A program made the translations under genes and the position numbers. A DNA stretch of 64,000 nucleotides from Burkholderiales bacterium (GTDB lineage: Bacteria > Pseudomonadota > Gammaproteobacteria > Burkholderiales > SG8-39): positions 62,001-126,000 of the forward strand of contig JADGRQ010000004.1 of assembly GCA_017880775.1 (NCBI GenBank), given 5' to 3'. Shown piece by piece: positions 8,827 to 17,577 of this stretch. How positions within the stretch are numbered: the stretch's first letter is position 1; every line of letters starts with the position of its first letter. Below the pieces are notes generated by a model, which saw nothing but the letters and a program-made list of their open reading frames with translations, searched no databases and was not told the DNA's origin.

Positions 8827-9090
8827 ATGCGTACCACTCTTGATCTGCCCGACGAACTCCTGAAGCGCGCCAAGATTGAAGCCGTTCAGCGCGGGACGAG
8901 CCTGCGCGACCTGGTGGGCGCGGCACTCAAGCGCGAACTGAATCAACCATCGGAGCCGAAGCCGTTGCGCAAGCGAGCGAAATTTCCCATCTTCGACTCG
9001 AAGGCCGCGGGTTCACTTCGTCTGACCAACGCCAAGATCGCGAAACTCGAAGCCGACGAAGACGCCCGGCGCCATGGGCGCGCTCGCTGA
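8827..9090 (+). CDS. vapB: Ribbon-helix-helix antitoxin (VapB-like)
   Basis: 87 residues. The N-terminal 45 residues form a ribbon-helix-helix (MRTTLDLPDELLKRAKIEA, then TSLRDLVGAALKREL). The positively charged C-terminal tail would bind the toxin. It overlaps the downstream PIN-domain gene by 17 bp, the usual antitoxin-first order. It is expected to bind the inverted repeat just upstream and repress its own operon. Confidence 0.85.
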   Translation: MRTTLDLPDELLKRAKIEAVQRGTSLRDLVGAALKRELNQPSEPKPLRKRAKFPIFDSKAAGSLRLTNAKIAKLEADEDARRHGRAR

Positions 9091-9502
9091 CGTAAACGTC
9101 CTCGTAGCACTGATGCACGCGCGCCACGTGCACTCGGCCCTGGCGGTGCGCTGGCTCGCCGTACACGACGAGCCGGCCGCGGTTGTGATCTGCCGCGTCT
9201 CCCAGATGGGCGCGCTGCGTATCCTGACTCATCCTTCGGCCATGAAGGATGAGGTCAAGAGCGCGTCCGAGTTTTGGGATGGTTGGGAACGGCTGATGGA
9301 GGATGACCGTTTCGCGCCGGTCGCTGAGCCAGCCGGCCTGGAGAATGCGTGGCGCGCGCTCACCGCAGCGTTGCCGAAAGGCAAGCCGGCGGAGACCGAC
9401 TGCTATCTTGCTGCCTTCGCGATCGCCGGAAAGCACAGCCTCGTCAGTTTCGACCAGGGCTTGCGGCGATTCGCCGGTCTAGATCTCATCACTCCTACCT
9501 GA
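9074..9502 (+). CDS. vapC: PIN-domain ribonuclease toxin (VapC-like)
   Basis: 142 residues with PIN-domain acidic residues: ADVNVLVAL at the N-terminus, ETDCYLAAFA near residue 115 and SFDQGLRRF near 130. VapC toxins cleave structured RNA such as tRNA or the sarcin-ricin loop when freed from VapB. The start lies inside vapB, so the two are translationally coupled. The target of this copy cannot be deduced from sequence. Confidence 0.85.
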   Translation: MGALADVNVLVALMHARHVHSALAVRWLAVHDEPAAVVICRVSQMGALRILTHPSAMKDEVKSASEFWDGWERLMEDDRFAPVAEPAGLENAWRALTAALPKGKPAETDCYLAAFAIAGKHSLVSFDQGLRRFAGLDLITPT

Positions 9503-9604
9503 TCGCCCCGGGGGTTTGTCGGACTCACGTCGGACAGACTCCTTCATTGAAGGCTTCGATCGCATATCCCCACCGATCATGCCGCTTCGAATCGGTCGCC
9601 ACGC

Positions 9605-10495
9605 ATGTCCTCCCCTTCCCCCGCCGTCCACAACGCCCCGCTCAAAGGCATCGCGCTGATGATCGTCGCCGTCGGCCTGTTCACGCTGATGGACACGATC
9701 GCGAAGTACCTCGCGCGCAGCTATCCGGTGGCCGGCATCGTGTGGGCGCGCTACGCGGCGAATCTGTTGCTGCTCAGCGCGCTGCTGGCGGCGCGCGGCG
9801 AGCTGAAGTTCATGCGCACCCGCCGCCCCGGCGTCCAGGTGTTGCGCGGCGCGCTGCTCGCAGCGGCAACCTTCCTGTACTTCACGTCGCTTACCGTACT
9901 TCCGTTGGCCGAGGCCGCGGCGATCGCCTTCGTGCTGCCGCTGTTCGTCACAGTGCTGGCCGTGCCGATGCTTGGCGAGCGGCTGGATGCACCGCGCATG
10001 GTGGCTATCGTGATCGGCCTGGCGGGCGCGCTGCTGGTGGTGCGCCCTGGGACCGCGATCTTCACACCCTACGCGGTGCTGCCGGTGTTGATGGCACTCG
10101 CCAACGCGCTCTACCAGATCCTCACGCGCAAGATCGCGGGCGTCGAGCCGCCGCTCACCTCCTTGTTCTATGGAGCGCTGGTCGGCGCCGTGGTGTTCTC
10201 GTTCGCACTGCCGTTCGCATGGGTCACGCCGAGCGGCTGGTGGCACTGGACGCTGATCGCGGTGATCGGCGCTCTCGCCACCGCGGGCCATTTCATCTTG
10301 ATCCGCGCGTTCGACTACGCGCCCGCGACGCTGCTCGCGCCGTTCGTCTACACCGGCCTGGTCTGGTCGATGGGATTGGGACTGGCGGTATTCGGCGACT
10401 TTCCGGACGCTTGGGCGCTGGCCGGCATGGGCGTGATCGTCGCTTCGGGTCTGGCGCTTGCGGCGCGGCAGCGGCTGGCGGTCAAGAAGACCTAG
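9605..10495 (+). CDS. DMT-superfamily (EamA) transporter
   Basis: 296 residues, ten predicted hydrophobic segments in two EamA repeats. The first helix carries GIALMIVAVGLFTLMDTIAK, and ARYAANLLLL and LGERLDAPRMVAI follow as in the drug/metabolite exporter family. It is an inner-membrane carrier of unknown substrate. It converges on the enoyl-CoA hydratase gene; the two stop codons overlap by 4 bp. Confidence 0.85.
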   Translation: MSSPSPAVHNAPLKGIALMIVAVGLFTLMDTIAKYLARSYPVAGIVWARYAANLLLLSALLAARGELKFMRTRRPGVQVLRGALLAAATFLYFTSLTVLPLAEAAAIAFVLPLFVTVLAVPMLGERLDAPRMVAIVIGLAGALLVVRPGTAIFTPYAVLPVLMALANALYQILTRKIAGVEPPLTSLFYGALVGAVVFSFALPFAWVTPSGWWHWTLIAVIGALATAGHFILIRAFDYAPATLLAPFVYTGLVWSMGLGLAVFGDFPDAWALAGMGVIVASGLALAARQRLAVKKT

Positions 10496-11259
10496 GGTTT
10501 CCTTTTCTTCCCCGCCAGAAACGCCGCCATCCTCTCGTGCGGCTCTGAACCCGCGTAGGCCGCGGCGAACGCGTCGATGCCTGCGGCAATTCCCGCGGGC
10601 AGCGGCTCTTCCTCCCATTGCTTGATCAGCAGCTTCTGCGCCCGCAGCGCCTCCGGTCCGTTGGCGAGCAGCGCCTTCACGGCGCCGTCCACCGCCATGT
10701 CGAGCGCCTCGCGCGGCACGACCTGCTCGACCAGGCCCCAGTCGAGCGCCTGGCGCGCACCGATCGAGTTTCCGGTGAGCAGCAGCCAGCGGGCGCGCCC
10801 GGCGCCGATCAGGCGCGGCAGCAGCGCCGCCTCGACCACCGACGGAATGCCGAGCTTAACCTCGGGCATGCCGAATTCCGCCTCCTCGGCGGCGATGCGA
10901 ATATCGCAGCACGCGACGAGTTCGAGGCCCGCGCCGAGCGCGACACCCTGGACGCGCGCGATCACCGGCGCGGGAAAGCGCCGCAGTGCGTCGCAGGCGC
11001 GGTGCACACGGATGATGAACGCGCGCGCCGAAACCTCGTCCAGCGCGGCCATCTCGTCGATATAGGCGCCGCCGACGAAGGCCTTGTCGCCCGCACCGGT
11101 GAGCACCAGCACACGCGGCACGGGTTCGATGGACAGTTCCTCCAGCACCGCGTAGAACTCGTCGAGCAGCGCGCTGGTCAGCGCGTTGGACTTCGCGGCG
11201 TGATCGATCACCACGCGCGCGACGTCGCGTTCACGTTGGGCGACGATCCTGGCGCTCAT
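10492..11259 (-). CDS. Enoyl-CoA hydratase/isomerase family protein
   Basis: 255 residues from the ATG at 11259 (MSARIVAQRERD); longer upstream starts would add a non-homologous N-terminus. Crotonase features are visible: AGDKAFVGGAYIDEM, GVALGAGLELVACCDIRIA (oxyanion hole), and EFGMPEVKLGIPS with its catalytic-loop Glu. It probably hydrates or isomerises an acyl-CoA intermediate. The thiolases nearby fit a role in short-chain acyl-CoA turnover. Confidence 0.85.
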   Translation of the reverse strand: MSARIVAQRERDVARVVIDHAAKSNALTSALLDEFYAVLEELSIEPVPRVLVLTGAGDKAFVGGAYIDEMAALDEVSARAFIIRVHRACDALRRFPAPVIARVQGVALGAGLELVACCDIRIAAEEAEFGMPEVKLGIPSVVEAALLPRLIGAGRARWLLLTGNSIGARQALDWGLVEQVVPREALDMAVDGAVKALLANGPEALRAQKLLIKQWEEEPLPAGIAAGIDAFAAAYAGSEPHERMAAFLAGKKRKP

Positions 11260-11305
11260 GCGGGGCTCGTGGGAGTGGGTCGGAAAGCGCGTATATTCTA
11301 GTGCC

Positions 11306-11593
11306 ATGCCGCGCGCGACCTGGAACGGCGCCGTGATTGCCGAAAGCGAGGCCTTCGAGCTGGTCGAGGGCAATGTGTATTTCCCGCCCGGGGCGCTCGA
11401 CCGGCGCTACCTGCAGCCCTCCGCCACGCGCACCGTCTGCGGCTGGAAGGGGACCGCGAGCTACTACGACGTGAAGGTGGAAGGGAAGGTCAACAAGGAT
11501 GCCGCGTGGTACTACCCTTCCCCCAAACCTGCGGCCGCGAACATCGCAGGTTACGTCGCGTTCTGGAAAGGCGTCACCGTCGAACAGGGCTGA
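11306..11593 (+). CDS. DUF427 domain protein
   Basis: 95 residues, a single DUF427 domain: ATWNGAVIAESEAFELVEGN, FPPGALDRRYL, TVCGWKGTASYYDV and AAWYYPSPKPAA are all family features. The function is not established. The start at 11306 gives the usual domain length. It is the only plus-strand gene between two minus-strand blocks, converging on the thiolase gene 4 bp away. Confidence 0.85.
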   Translation: MPRATWNGAVIAESEAFELVEGNVYFPPGALDRRYLQPSATRTVCGWKGTASYYDVKVEGKVNKDAAWYYPSPKPAAANIAGYVAFWKGVTVEQG

Positions 11594-11597
11594 GCGC

Positions 11598-12785
11598 CTA
11601 ATTCAGGCGCTCGAATATCGCCGCGATCCCCTGCCCGCCCCCGATGCACATGGTGACCAGCGCATAGCGCTTTTGCGTGCGCTGCAGTTCGTAGAGCGCC
11701 TTGACGGTGAGGATGCAGCCGGTCGCGCCGATCGGATGCCCGAGCGCTACCGCGCCGCCGTTTGGATTGACCTTGGCGGGATCGAGGCCTAGATCCTTCG
11801 TCACCGCCATCGCCTGTGCCGCGAAGGCCTCATTCGATTCGATCACGTCCATGTCGGCGGGCTTCAGGCCGGACTTCTCGAACACGCGCTTCACCGCCGG
11901 GATCGGGCCGAGCCCCATCAGCTGCGGCTCGACGCCGGCGTGCGCATAGGCCACCAGCCGCGCCATCGGCCTCGCGCCGGCCTTCTCGGCCGCCTTGGCC
12001 TCCATCAGCACCACCGCCGCGGCTGCATCGTTGAGCCCTGACGCGTTGCCGGCGGTCACGGTGCCGTCCTTCTTGAATACGGTCTTCAACTTGCTCATGT
12101 CCGCGAGCGTCACGTCCTTGCGCACGTGCTCGTCGAGCGTGAACTGCCCGGTGCCTTTCCTCGACTTCACCTCGACCGCCACGATCTGGGACTGGAAATA
12201 GCCGTTGTCGAGAGCATTGGCAGCGCGGCGGTGGCTCTCTACGGCAAACGCGTCCTGCTGCTCGCGCGTGAGGCCGTACTTGGCCGCGACGTTCTCCGCG
12301 GTCACGCCCATGTGGCCGTTGCCGAACGGATCGTGCAGCGCACCGGTCATCGCATCGACGATGGCGCCGTCGCCCATGCGCTGGCCCCAGCGCCCGGAGG
12401 GCATGAAATACGCCGCGCGGCTCATGCTCTCGGCGCCCGCGCCGATCGCGACGTCAGTGTCGCCGAGCAGGATATGCTGGGAGGCCGAGACGATCGCCTG
12501 CAACCCGCTGCCGCACAGGCGGTTGACCGTGAGGCAGGGCGTGGCGACGGGCAGGCCGGCGTCGATCGCTGCGACGCGCGACATGTACATGTCGCGCGCT
12601 TCGCCGTGGATCACGCTTCCGACCACGACGTGGCCGACCGTGGCCCCGTCGATCTTCGCGCGCGAAAGCGCTTCCTTGATCGCGATTGAGCCGAGCCTGG
12701 TCGGTGCAACGTCCTTGAGCGAGCCGCCGTAATCGCCGATCGCAGTCCTCGCACCCGCCACTACCACCACTTCACGCTGTGCCAT
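11598..12785 (-). CDS. Acetyl-CoA C-acyltransferase (thiolase), second copy
   Basis: 395 residues with the nucleophilic Cys in NRLCGSGLQAI (near 90), the GHPIGATG His near 350 and the CIGGGQG Cys near 380. It catalyses reversible condensation of two acyl-CoA units. It is related to but distinct from the phaA copy at 16368-17546, and may act on longer acyl-CoAs (as BktB does) or in fatty-acid breakdown. It lies last in the leftward pha/rimO block, 24 bp after rimO. Confidence 0.85.
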   Translation of the reverse strand: MAQREVVVVAGARTAIGDYGGSLKDVAPTRLGSIAIKEALSRAKIDGATVGHVVVGSVIHGEARDMYMSRVAAIDAGLPVATPCLTVNRLCGSGLQAIVSASQHILLGDTDVAIGAGAESMSRAAYFMPSGRWGQRMGDGAIVDAMTGALHDPFGNGHMGVTAENVAAKYGLTREQQDAFAVESHRRAANALDNGYFQSQIVAVEVKSRKGTGQFTLDEHVRKDVTLADMSKLKTVFKKDGTVTAGNASGLNDAAAAVVLMEAKAAEKAGARPMARLVAYAHAGVEPQLMGLGPIPAVKRVFEKSGLKPADMDVIESNEAFAAQAMAVTKDLGLDPAKVNPNGGAVALGHPIGATGCILTVKALYELQRTQKRYALVTMCIGGGQGIAAIFERLN

Positions 12786-12809
12786 TGCGCACCTCCAGTC
12801 AGAAAACCA

Positions 12810-14138
12810 TCATGCGGCGAGGCGCGCGAACAGGTCGTGTTCGTCGGCCGCCTCGACCACCACCTGCGCGAAATCGCCGGGCTTCAACCGCTGCCCGTCA
12901 CGCACGCGCACCACGCCGTCGATCTCGGGCGCATCCGCGCTCGAGCGCGCGACGGCGCCGCCTTTTCCATTAGCATCGACCAGTACCTGCAACCGCCTGC
13001 CGACCTTCGCCTGCAGGCGCCGCGCGCTGATGCCCGCCTGGACCTGCATGAAGCGCGCGCGGCGCTCCTGCCTGAGTTCCTCGGGTACCGGGTCGGGCAG
13101 CGCATTTGCCTTTGCACCTTCGACCGGCGAGTACGCGAAGCAGCCGACGCGGTCGAGTTGCGCTTCCTCGAGAAATTCGAGCAGTTCCTCGAACTCGGCC
13201 TCGGTCTCGCCCGGGAAACCGGCGATGAAGGTGCTGCGGATCGTGATCTCCGGACACGCTGCGCGCCAGGCGCGGATGCGCGCAAGGTTGTCCTCGGCGC
13301 TCGCCGGGCGCTTCATCAGCTTGAGTATGCGCGCACTGGCATGCTGGAACGGCACGTCGAGGTAGGGAAGCACGCGGCCCTCGGCCATCAGAGGGATCAC
13401 GTCGTCTACGTGCGGATAGGGGTAGACGTAGTGAAGGCGCACCCAGACGCCGAATTCGCCGAGCGCGCGGACGAGTTCCGTCATGCGTGTCTTCAGCGGC
13501 CGGCCATTCCAGAAACCAGTGCGATACTTCACGTCCACCCCGTACGCGCTGGTGTCCTGCGAGATCACCAGCAGCTCCTTCACGCCCGCTTTTACGAGGT
13601 TTTCCGCCTCCTGCATCACTTCGCCCACCGGGCGCGATACCAGGTCGCCGCGCATCGAAGGGATGATGCAGAACGTGCAGCGGTGGTTGCAGCCTTCCGA
13701 GATTTTCAGGTACGCGAAGTGCTTCGGCGTGAGCCGGATGCCCTGCGGTGGAACCAGGTCCGTATACGGGTCGTGGGGTTTGGGCAACGCCGCGTGCACC
13801 GCGCGCATGACGCCATCCAGGTCGTGCGGACCGGTGACCGCGAGCACCGATGGATGGATTTTCCTGACCACGCCGTTCTTCGCGCCGAGGCAGCCGGTCA
13901 CGATCACGCGGCCATTTTCCTCGAGCGCTTCGCCGATCGCATCGAGCGATTCGGCGACCGCATCGTCGATGAAGCCGCAGGTGTTCACGATCACGAGGTC
14001 TGCGTCGCGGTAGGTCTTCGAGGTCGCGTAGCCTTCGGCCCGCAGGCGGGTCAGGATCTGCTCGGAATCGACCAGTGCCTTCGGGCAACCGAGCGAGACG
14101 AAGCCGACCCTCGGCGCCGCGTCGGGCGCGCGGGCCAT
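12810..14138 (-). CDS. rimO: Ribosomal protein S12 methylthiotransferase RimO
   Basis: 442 residues. The N-terminal UPF0004 domain holds the auxiliary cluster cysteines ([19 protein letters not shown] and GCLGAKNG). The radical SAM core has [12 protein letters not shown] (CxxxCxxC) near residue 150, and a C-terminal TRAM domain follows. It adds a methylthio group to an aspartate of ribosomal protein S12. The ATG at 14138 overlaps the phaR stop codon by one base, so translation is coupled to phaR, as in other betaproteobacteria where rimO follows the pha operon. Confidence 0.93.
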   Translation of the reverse strand: MARAPDAAPRVGFVSLGCPKALVDSEQILTRLRAEGYATSKTYRDADLVIVNTCGFIDDAVAESLDAIGEALEENGRVIVTGCLGAKNGVVRKIHPSVLAVTGPHDLDGVMRAVHAALPKPHDPYTDLVPPQGIRLTPKHFAYLKISEGCNHRCTFCIIPSMRGDLVSRPVGEVMQEAENLVKAGVKELLVISQDTSAYGVDVKYRTGFWNGRPLKTRMTELVRALGEFGVWVRLHYVYPYPHVDDVIPLMAEGRVLPYLDVPFQHASARILKLMKRPASAEDNLARIRAWRAACPEITIRSTFIAGFPGETEAEFEELLEFLEEAQLDRVGCFAYSPVEGAKANALPDPVPEELRQERRARFMQVQAGISARRLQAKVGRRLQVLVDANGKGGAVARSSADAPEIDGVVRVRDGQRLKPGDFAQVVVEAADEHDLFARLAA

Positions 14139-14707
14139 TACTTCTTTTCTTCGGGCGGCTTGACGCCCGGCGGCGGGAAGCCGGGCAGGGTGAACCCGGC
14201 GAACATGTTGCGCGTCTGGTTCTGCATCTGGTCCTGCAGCTGCTGGAACATGCGCTGGCTCTGTTCCATGTAGGACTGCATCATGCTTTGCATCGCCGGT
14301 CCCTGCAAGTTCATGAACTGGGTCCACATCTCGTTCGGCACGCGCGAGCTGTCGCCATACAGCTTCTTCGACTGCTCCTGCATCGTCTTTTGCATGTCCT
14401 GGAACGCGTGGATGTTCTTCTCGAGGTAGGTTCCCATCATCCCCTGCATGGCGTTGCCGTAGGAACGGATCAGCTGCGAAAGCACGTCCGAGGAAAACAT
14501 CGGCGCGCCGCCGGACTCTTCCTCCAGGATCACCTGCAGCAGGATATGGCGCGTCAGGTCATCGTTGGTCTTGGCGTCGACCACCTGGAACTCCTCCTGC
14601 TTGAGGACCATCTGCTTGACGTCCACCAGCGTGATATAGCTGGAGGTCTTGGTGTCGTACAGGCGCCGATTCGGGTATTTCTTGATCAAACGCAGCTGGT
14701 TGTCCAT
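14138..14707 (-). CDS. phaR: PHA synthesis regulator PhaR
   Basis: 189 residues. The N-terminal PHB/PHA accumulation regulator DNA-binding domain is clear ([20 protein letters not shown], then LVDVKQMVL). The PHB_acc repeats and a Met/Gln-rich helical C-terminus bind PHA granules. PhaR represses phasin and its own or pha genes until granules titrate it. It is cotranscribed with phaB and overlaps rimO by one base. A possible target palindrome lies before phaC (19339-19355). Confidence 0.93.
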   Translation of the reverse strand: MDNQLRLIKKYPNRRLYDTKTSSYITLVDVKQMVLKQEEFQVVDAKTNDDLTRHILLQVILEEESGGAPMFSSDVLSQLIRSYGNAMQGMMGTYLEKNIHAFQDMQKTMQEQSKKLYGDSSRVPNEMWTQFMNLQGPAMQSMMQSYMEQSQRMFQQLQDQMQNQTRNMFAGFTLPGFPPPGVKPPEEKK

Positions 14708-14734
14708 GTCTTGCGGTCCGCCTTCCGTTAACCT

Positions 14735-15478
14735 TCAATACATGTGCTGGCCGCCGTTGATCGAGATGTTCGCCCCGGTCACGAATGCGGCCTCTTCCGA
14801 GCACAGGTAGATGATCAATCCGGCCACTTCGTCAGGTTTACCCAGCCGGTTGACCGGGATCTGCGGCAGGATCTTGGTGTCGAGAATTTCCTTCGGGATC
14901 GCCGTCACCATCTTGGTACCGATGTAGCCCGGCGAGATCGTGTTGACGGTCACGTTCTTGCGCGCAACCTCCAGCGCCAGCGCCTTGGTGAAGCCGTGAA
15001 TGCCGGCCTTCGCCGCCGAGTAGTTGGTCTGCCCGAATGCGCCCTTCTGGCCGTTGACCGACGAGACGTTGATCACCCGCCCCCAACTCCGCTCGCTCAT
15101 GCCGTCCATCACCTGCTTGGTCATGTTGAAGCAGGAATCGAGGTTGGTGTGCATCACGGCGTCCCAATCCGCCTTGGTCATCTTCTTGAACGTCATGTCG
15201 CGCGTGATGCCTGCGTTGTTCACCAGGATGTCGATCGGGCCGACCGCCTTGGTCATCTGCGCGACCTTCGTGGCGCAGTCCTCGAAGTCGGCCACGTCCA
15301 CCGGATAGGCGGCAAAACTGTGGCCCTTGGACTTCATCTCGTCGAGCCAGGACCTGTACTTGGTATTGCTCGGCGAATAGGTGACCACCACCTTGTACCC
15401 GGCGTCGGCCATCTTGGTCGAGATCGATTCGCCCAGCCCGCCCATGCCACCCGTTACCATTGCAATTCGCTGCGCCAT
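14735..15478 (-). CDS. phaB: Acetoacetyl-CoA reductase, copy 1
   Basis: 247-residue short-chain dehydrogenase: N-terminal TGGMGGLGESI Rossmann motif, NNAGITRD, catalytic Ser (VSSVNGQKGAFGQ) and YSAAK (Tyr/Lys). The GQTNYSAAKAGIHGFTKALA stretch is diagnostic for PhaB. It reduces acetoacetyl-CoA to (R)-3-hydroxybutyryl-CoA with NADPH, the monomer for PhaC. A second phaB copy lies just upstream. Confidence 0.92.
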   Translation of the reverse strand: MAQRIAMVTGGMGGLGESISTKMADAGYKVVVTYSPSNTKYRSWLDEMKSKGHSFAAYPVDVADFEDCATKVAQMTKAVGPIDILVNNAGITRDMTFKKMTKADWDAVMHTNLDSCFNMTKQVMDGMSERSWGRVINVSSVNGQKGAFGQTNYSAAKAGIHGFTKALALEVARKNVTVNTISPGYIGTKMVTAIPKEILDTKILPQIPVNRLGKPDEVAGLIIYLCSEEAAFVTGANISINGGQHMY

Positions 15479-15535
15479 GGCGCTCCTCCGTTGGTTCTTG
15501 GTCCCCGCCGCGGTTGTCCCCGGTGCCCCACAAGT

Positions 15536-16348
15536 TCAGGACATGTACATGCCGCCGTTGATCGCGATATTCGCACCCGTAATATAACTGGCTTCTTCCG
15601 ATACGAGGTAGGCAATCAGCGTCGCGATCTCATCGGGCTGCGCAAGGCGCCCCATCGGGATCTGCTCGACGATGGCCTTGAGGATTTCCGGGCGGATCGC
15701 GCGCACCATGGCCGTTTCGACGTAGCCCGGCGAGATGGTGTTCACCGTCACGCCCTTCTTGACCACCTCCTGCGCAAGGGCCTTGGTGAAGCCGTGCATG
15801 CCGGCCTTGGCCGCTGAATAGTTGGTCTGCCCGAACTGCCCTTTCAGCGCGTTGACCGAAGAGATGTTGACGATGCGGCCCCAGCCGCGGTCGGTCATGG
15901 CCTCGATCACCTGGCGCGTCACGTTGAACACCGAATTCAGGTTGGTGTTGATGACCGAGTACCAATCGCTCGGCGACATGCGCTTGAACACCCCGTCGCG
16001 GGTGATGCCGGCTGCGTTCACGAGAATCTCGACCGGTCCGACCGTGGCGGACACGCGGTAGAACATATCCGCGCACGATGCGAAGTCCTCGACGTTGCTT
16101 TCCGCCGCCCAGACCTGGTGGCCGCGCTCGCGCATCGTGTGCAGCCACTCGTCCTTCTTGTCATATCCGGGCAGGCAGCCCGCCACCACCTTGTGGCCGG
16201 CGGCGGCGAGTCTCTTGCAGACTGCGGTGCCGATGCCGCCCATCCCGCCGGATATGAACGCCACGCGCGAGGTCACGCGTTTCGCTTCCCCGGCCCAGTC
16301 TTCCACCGCGTCGCTCGTTCGCTCCGCCAGCTCTGCTTGCGTCGTCAT
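15536..16348 (-). CDS. phaB: Acetoacetyl-CoA reductase, copy 2 with N-terminal extension
   Basis: 270 residues from ATG at 16348. The last 245 residues align with the neighbouring copy (SGGMGGIG, NAAGITRDGVFKRM, NISSVNALKGQFGQ, NYSAAKAG). About 25 extra residues precede the Rossmann fold (MTTQAELAERTSDAVEDWAG). All short-chain-dehydrogenase catalytic residues are kept. The tandem pair is best explained by a gene duplication; differences in cofactor or chain preference are possible but not visible. Confidence 0.9.
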   Translation of the reverse strand: MTTQAELAERTSDAVEDWAGEAKRVTSRVAFISGGMGGIGTAVCKRLAAAGHKVVAGCLPGYDKKDEWLHTMRERGHQVWAAESNVEDFASCADMFYRVSATVGPVEILVNAAGITRDGVFKRMSPSDWYSVINTNLNSVFNVTRQVIEAMTDRGWGRIVNISSVNALKGQFGQTNYSAAKAGMHGFTKALAQEVVKKGVTVNTISPGYVETAMVRAIRPEILKAIVEQIPMGRLAQPDEIATLIAYLVSEEASYITGANIAINGGMYMS

Positions 16349-16367
16349 CGATCTGTCTCTTCGGAGA

Positions 16368-17546
16368 TTAGGGGCGCTCGACCGCCAACGCGACGCCCAT
16401 GCCGCCGCCGATACACAGCGATGCCAGGCCTCTCTTCGCGTCGCGCTTCGCCATTTCATGCAGCAGCGTGACCAGGATGCGGCAACCCGACGCGCCGATC
16501 GGGTGGCCGAGCGCTATCGCGCCGCCATTGACGTTGACCCTGGAGGTATCCCAGCCCATCTGCCGGTTTACCGCTATGGCCTGTGCCGCGAACGCCTCGT
16601 TGATCTCCATCAAGTCGAGATCTTTCGGCTCCCAGCCCGCGCGCGCGAGGCAGCGCTTGGAAGCCGGCACCGGGCCCATGCCCATGTATTTCGGATCGAC
16701 GCCGGCCGACGCGTAGGCCTTGATCCGCGCGAGCACCTTGAGGCCGAGTTCTTTGGCCTTGCGCGCCGAGGTCAGCAGCACCACCGCCGCCCCGTCATTG
16801 ATGCCCGACGCATTTCCGGCGGTCACGGTCCCGTCCTTCTTGAACGCCGCCTTCAGGCTCGCCATCGATTCGAGCGTCGAGCCGTGGCGCGGGTACTCGT
16901 CGGTATTGAACATCACCGGACCCTTGCGCGATGCGATCTCCACGGTCGCGATTTCGTCGGCGAACCTGCCGGCCTTCTGCGCAGCCTCGGTTTTCTGCTG
17001 CGAGAACGCGGCGAACTCGTCCTGCTCGGCGCGGGTCACGCCGTATTCCTCGGCGACGTTTTCAGCAGTGACGCCCATGTGGTACTGGTTGTAGACGTCC
17101 CACAGGCCGTCGACGATCATCGAGTCGGTCATTTTCGCGTCGCCCATGCGAAACCCGTCGCGCGAACCCATGATCAGGTGGGGCGTGAGGCTCATCGACT
17201 CCTGGCCGCCCGCGATCACGATGTCGGAGTCTCCGTTGGCGATCGCCTGCGCGCCGAGCATCGCGGCCTTCAGGCCGGAGCCGCACACCTTGTTGATGGT
17301 CATCGCGGGAATCATGTCCGGCAGGCCGGCCTTGATGGCCGCCTGGCGCGCGCCGTTCTGGCCGATCCCCGCAGTCAGCACCTGCCCCAGGATCACCTCG
17401 GAAACCTGTTCGGGTTTCACCCCTGAGCGCGCGAGCAGTTGCTTGATGACGGTCGCTCCCAGGTCCGACGCCGGCGTCTTCGCCAGCGTGCCGCCGAATT
17501 TGCCGATGGCCGTACGCACGGCGCCAACGATCACTACTTCTTCCAT
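16368..17546 (-). CDS. phaA: Acetyl-CoA acetyltransferase (beta-ketothiolase) PhaA
   Basis: 392 residues with the active-site Cys ([12 protein letters not shown]), His (LGHPIGASG) and second Cys ([16 protein letters not shown]). It condenses two acetyl-CoA to acetoacetyl-CoA, the first step of polyhydroxybutyrate synthesis. It sits between phaC and phaB in the same direction, 31 bp after phaC, and is clearly the operon's own thiolase. Confidence 0.93.
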   Translation of the reverse strand: MEEVVIVGAVRTAIGKFGGTLAKTPASDLGATVIKQLLARSGVKPEQVSEVILGQVLTAGIGQNGARQAAIKAGLPDMIPAMTINKVCGSGLKAAMLGAQAIANGDSDIVIAGGQESMSLTPHLIMGSRDGFRMGDAKMTDSMIVDGLWDVYNQYHMGVTAENVAEEYGVTRAEQDEFAAFSQQKTEAAQKAGRFADEIATVEIASRKGPVMFNTDEYPRHGSTLESMASLKAAFKKDGTVTAGNASGINDGAAVVLLTSARKAKELGLKVLARIKAYASAGVDPKYMGMGPVPASKRCLARAGWEPKDLDLMEINEAFAAQAIAVNRQMGWDTSRVNVNGGAIALGHPIGASGCRILVTLLHEMAKRDAKRGLASLCIGGGMGVALAVERP

Positions 17547-17577
17547 TTGAAGCTCCTTTGAGGTTGATGGCCGTTCA

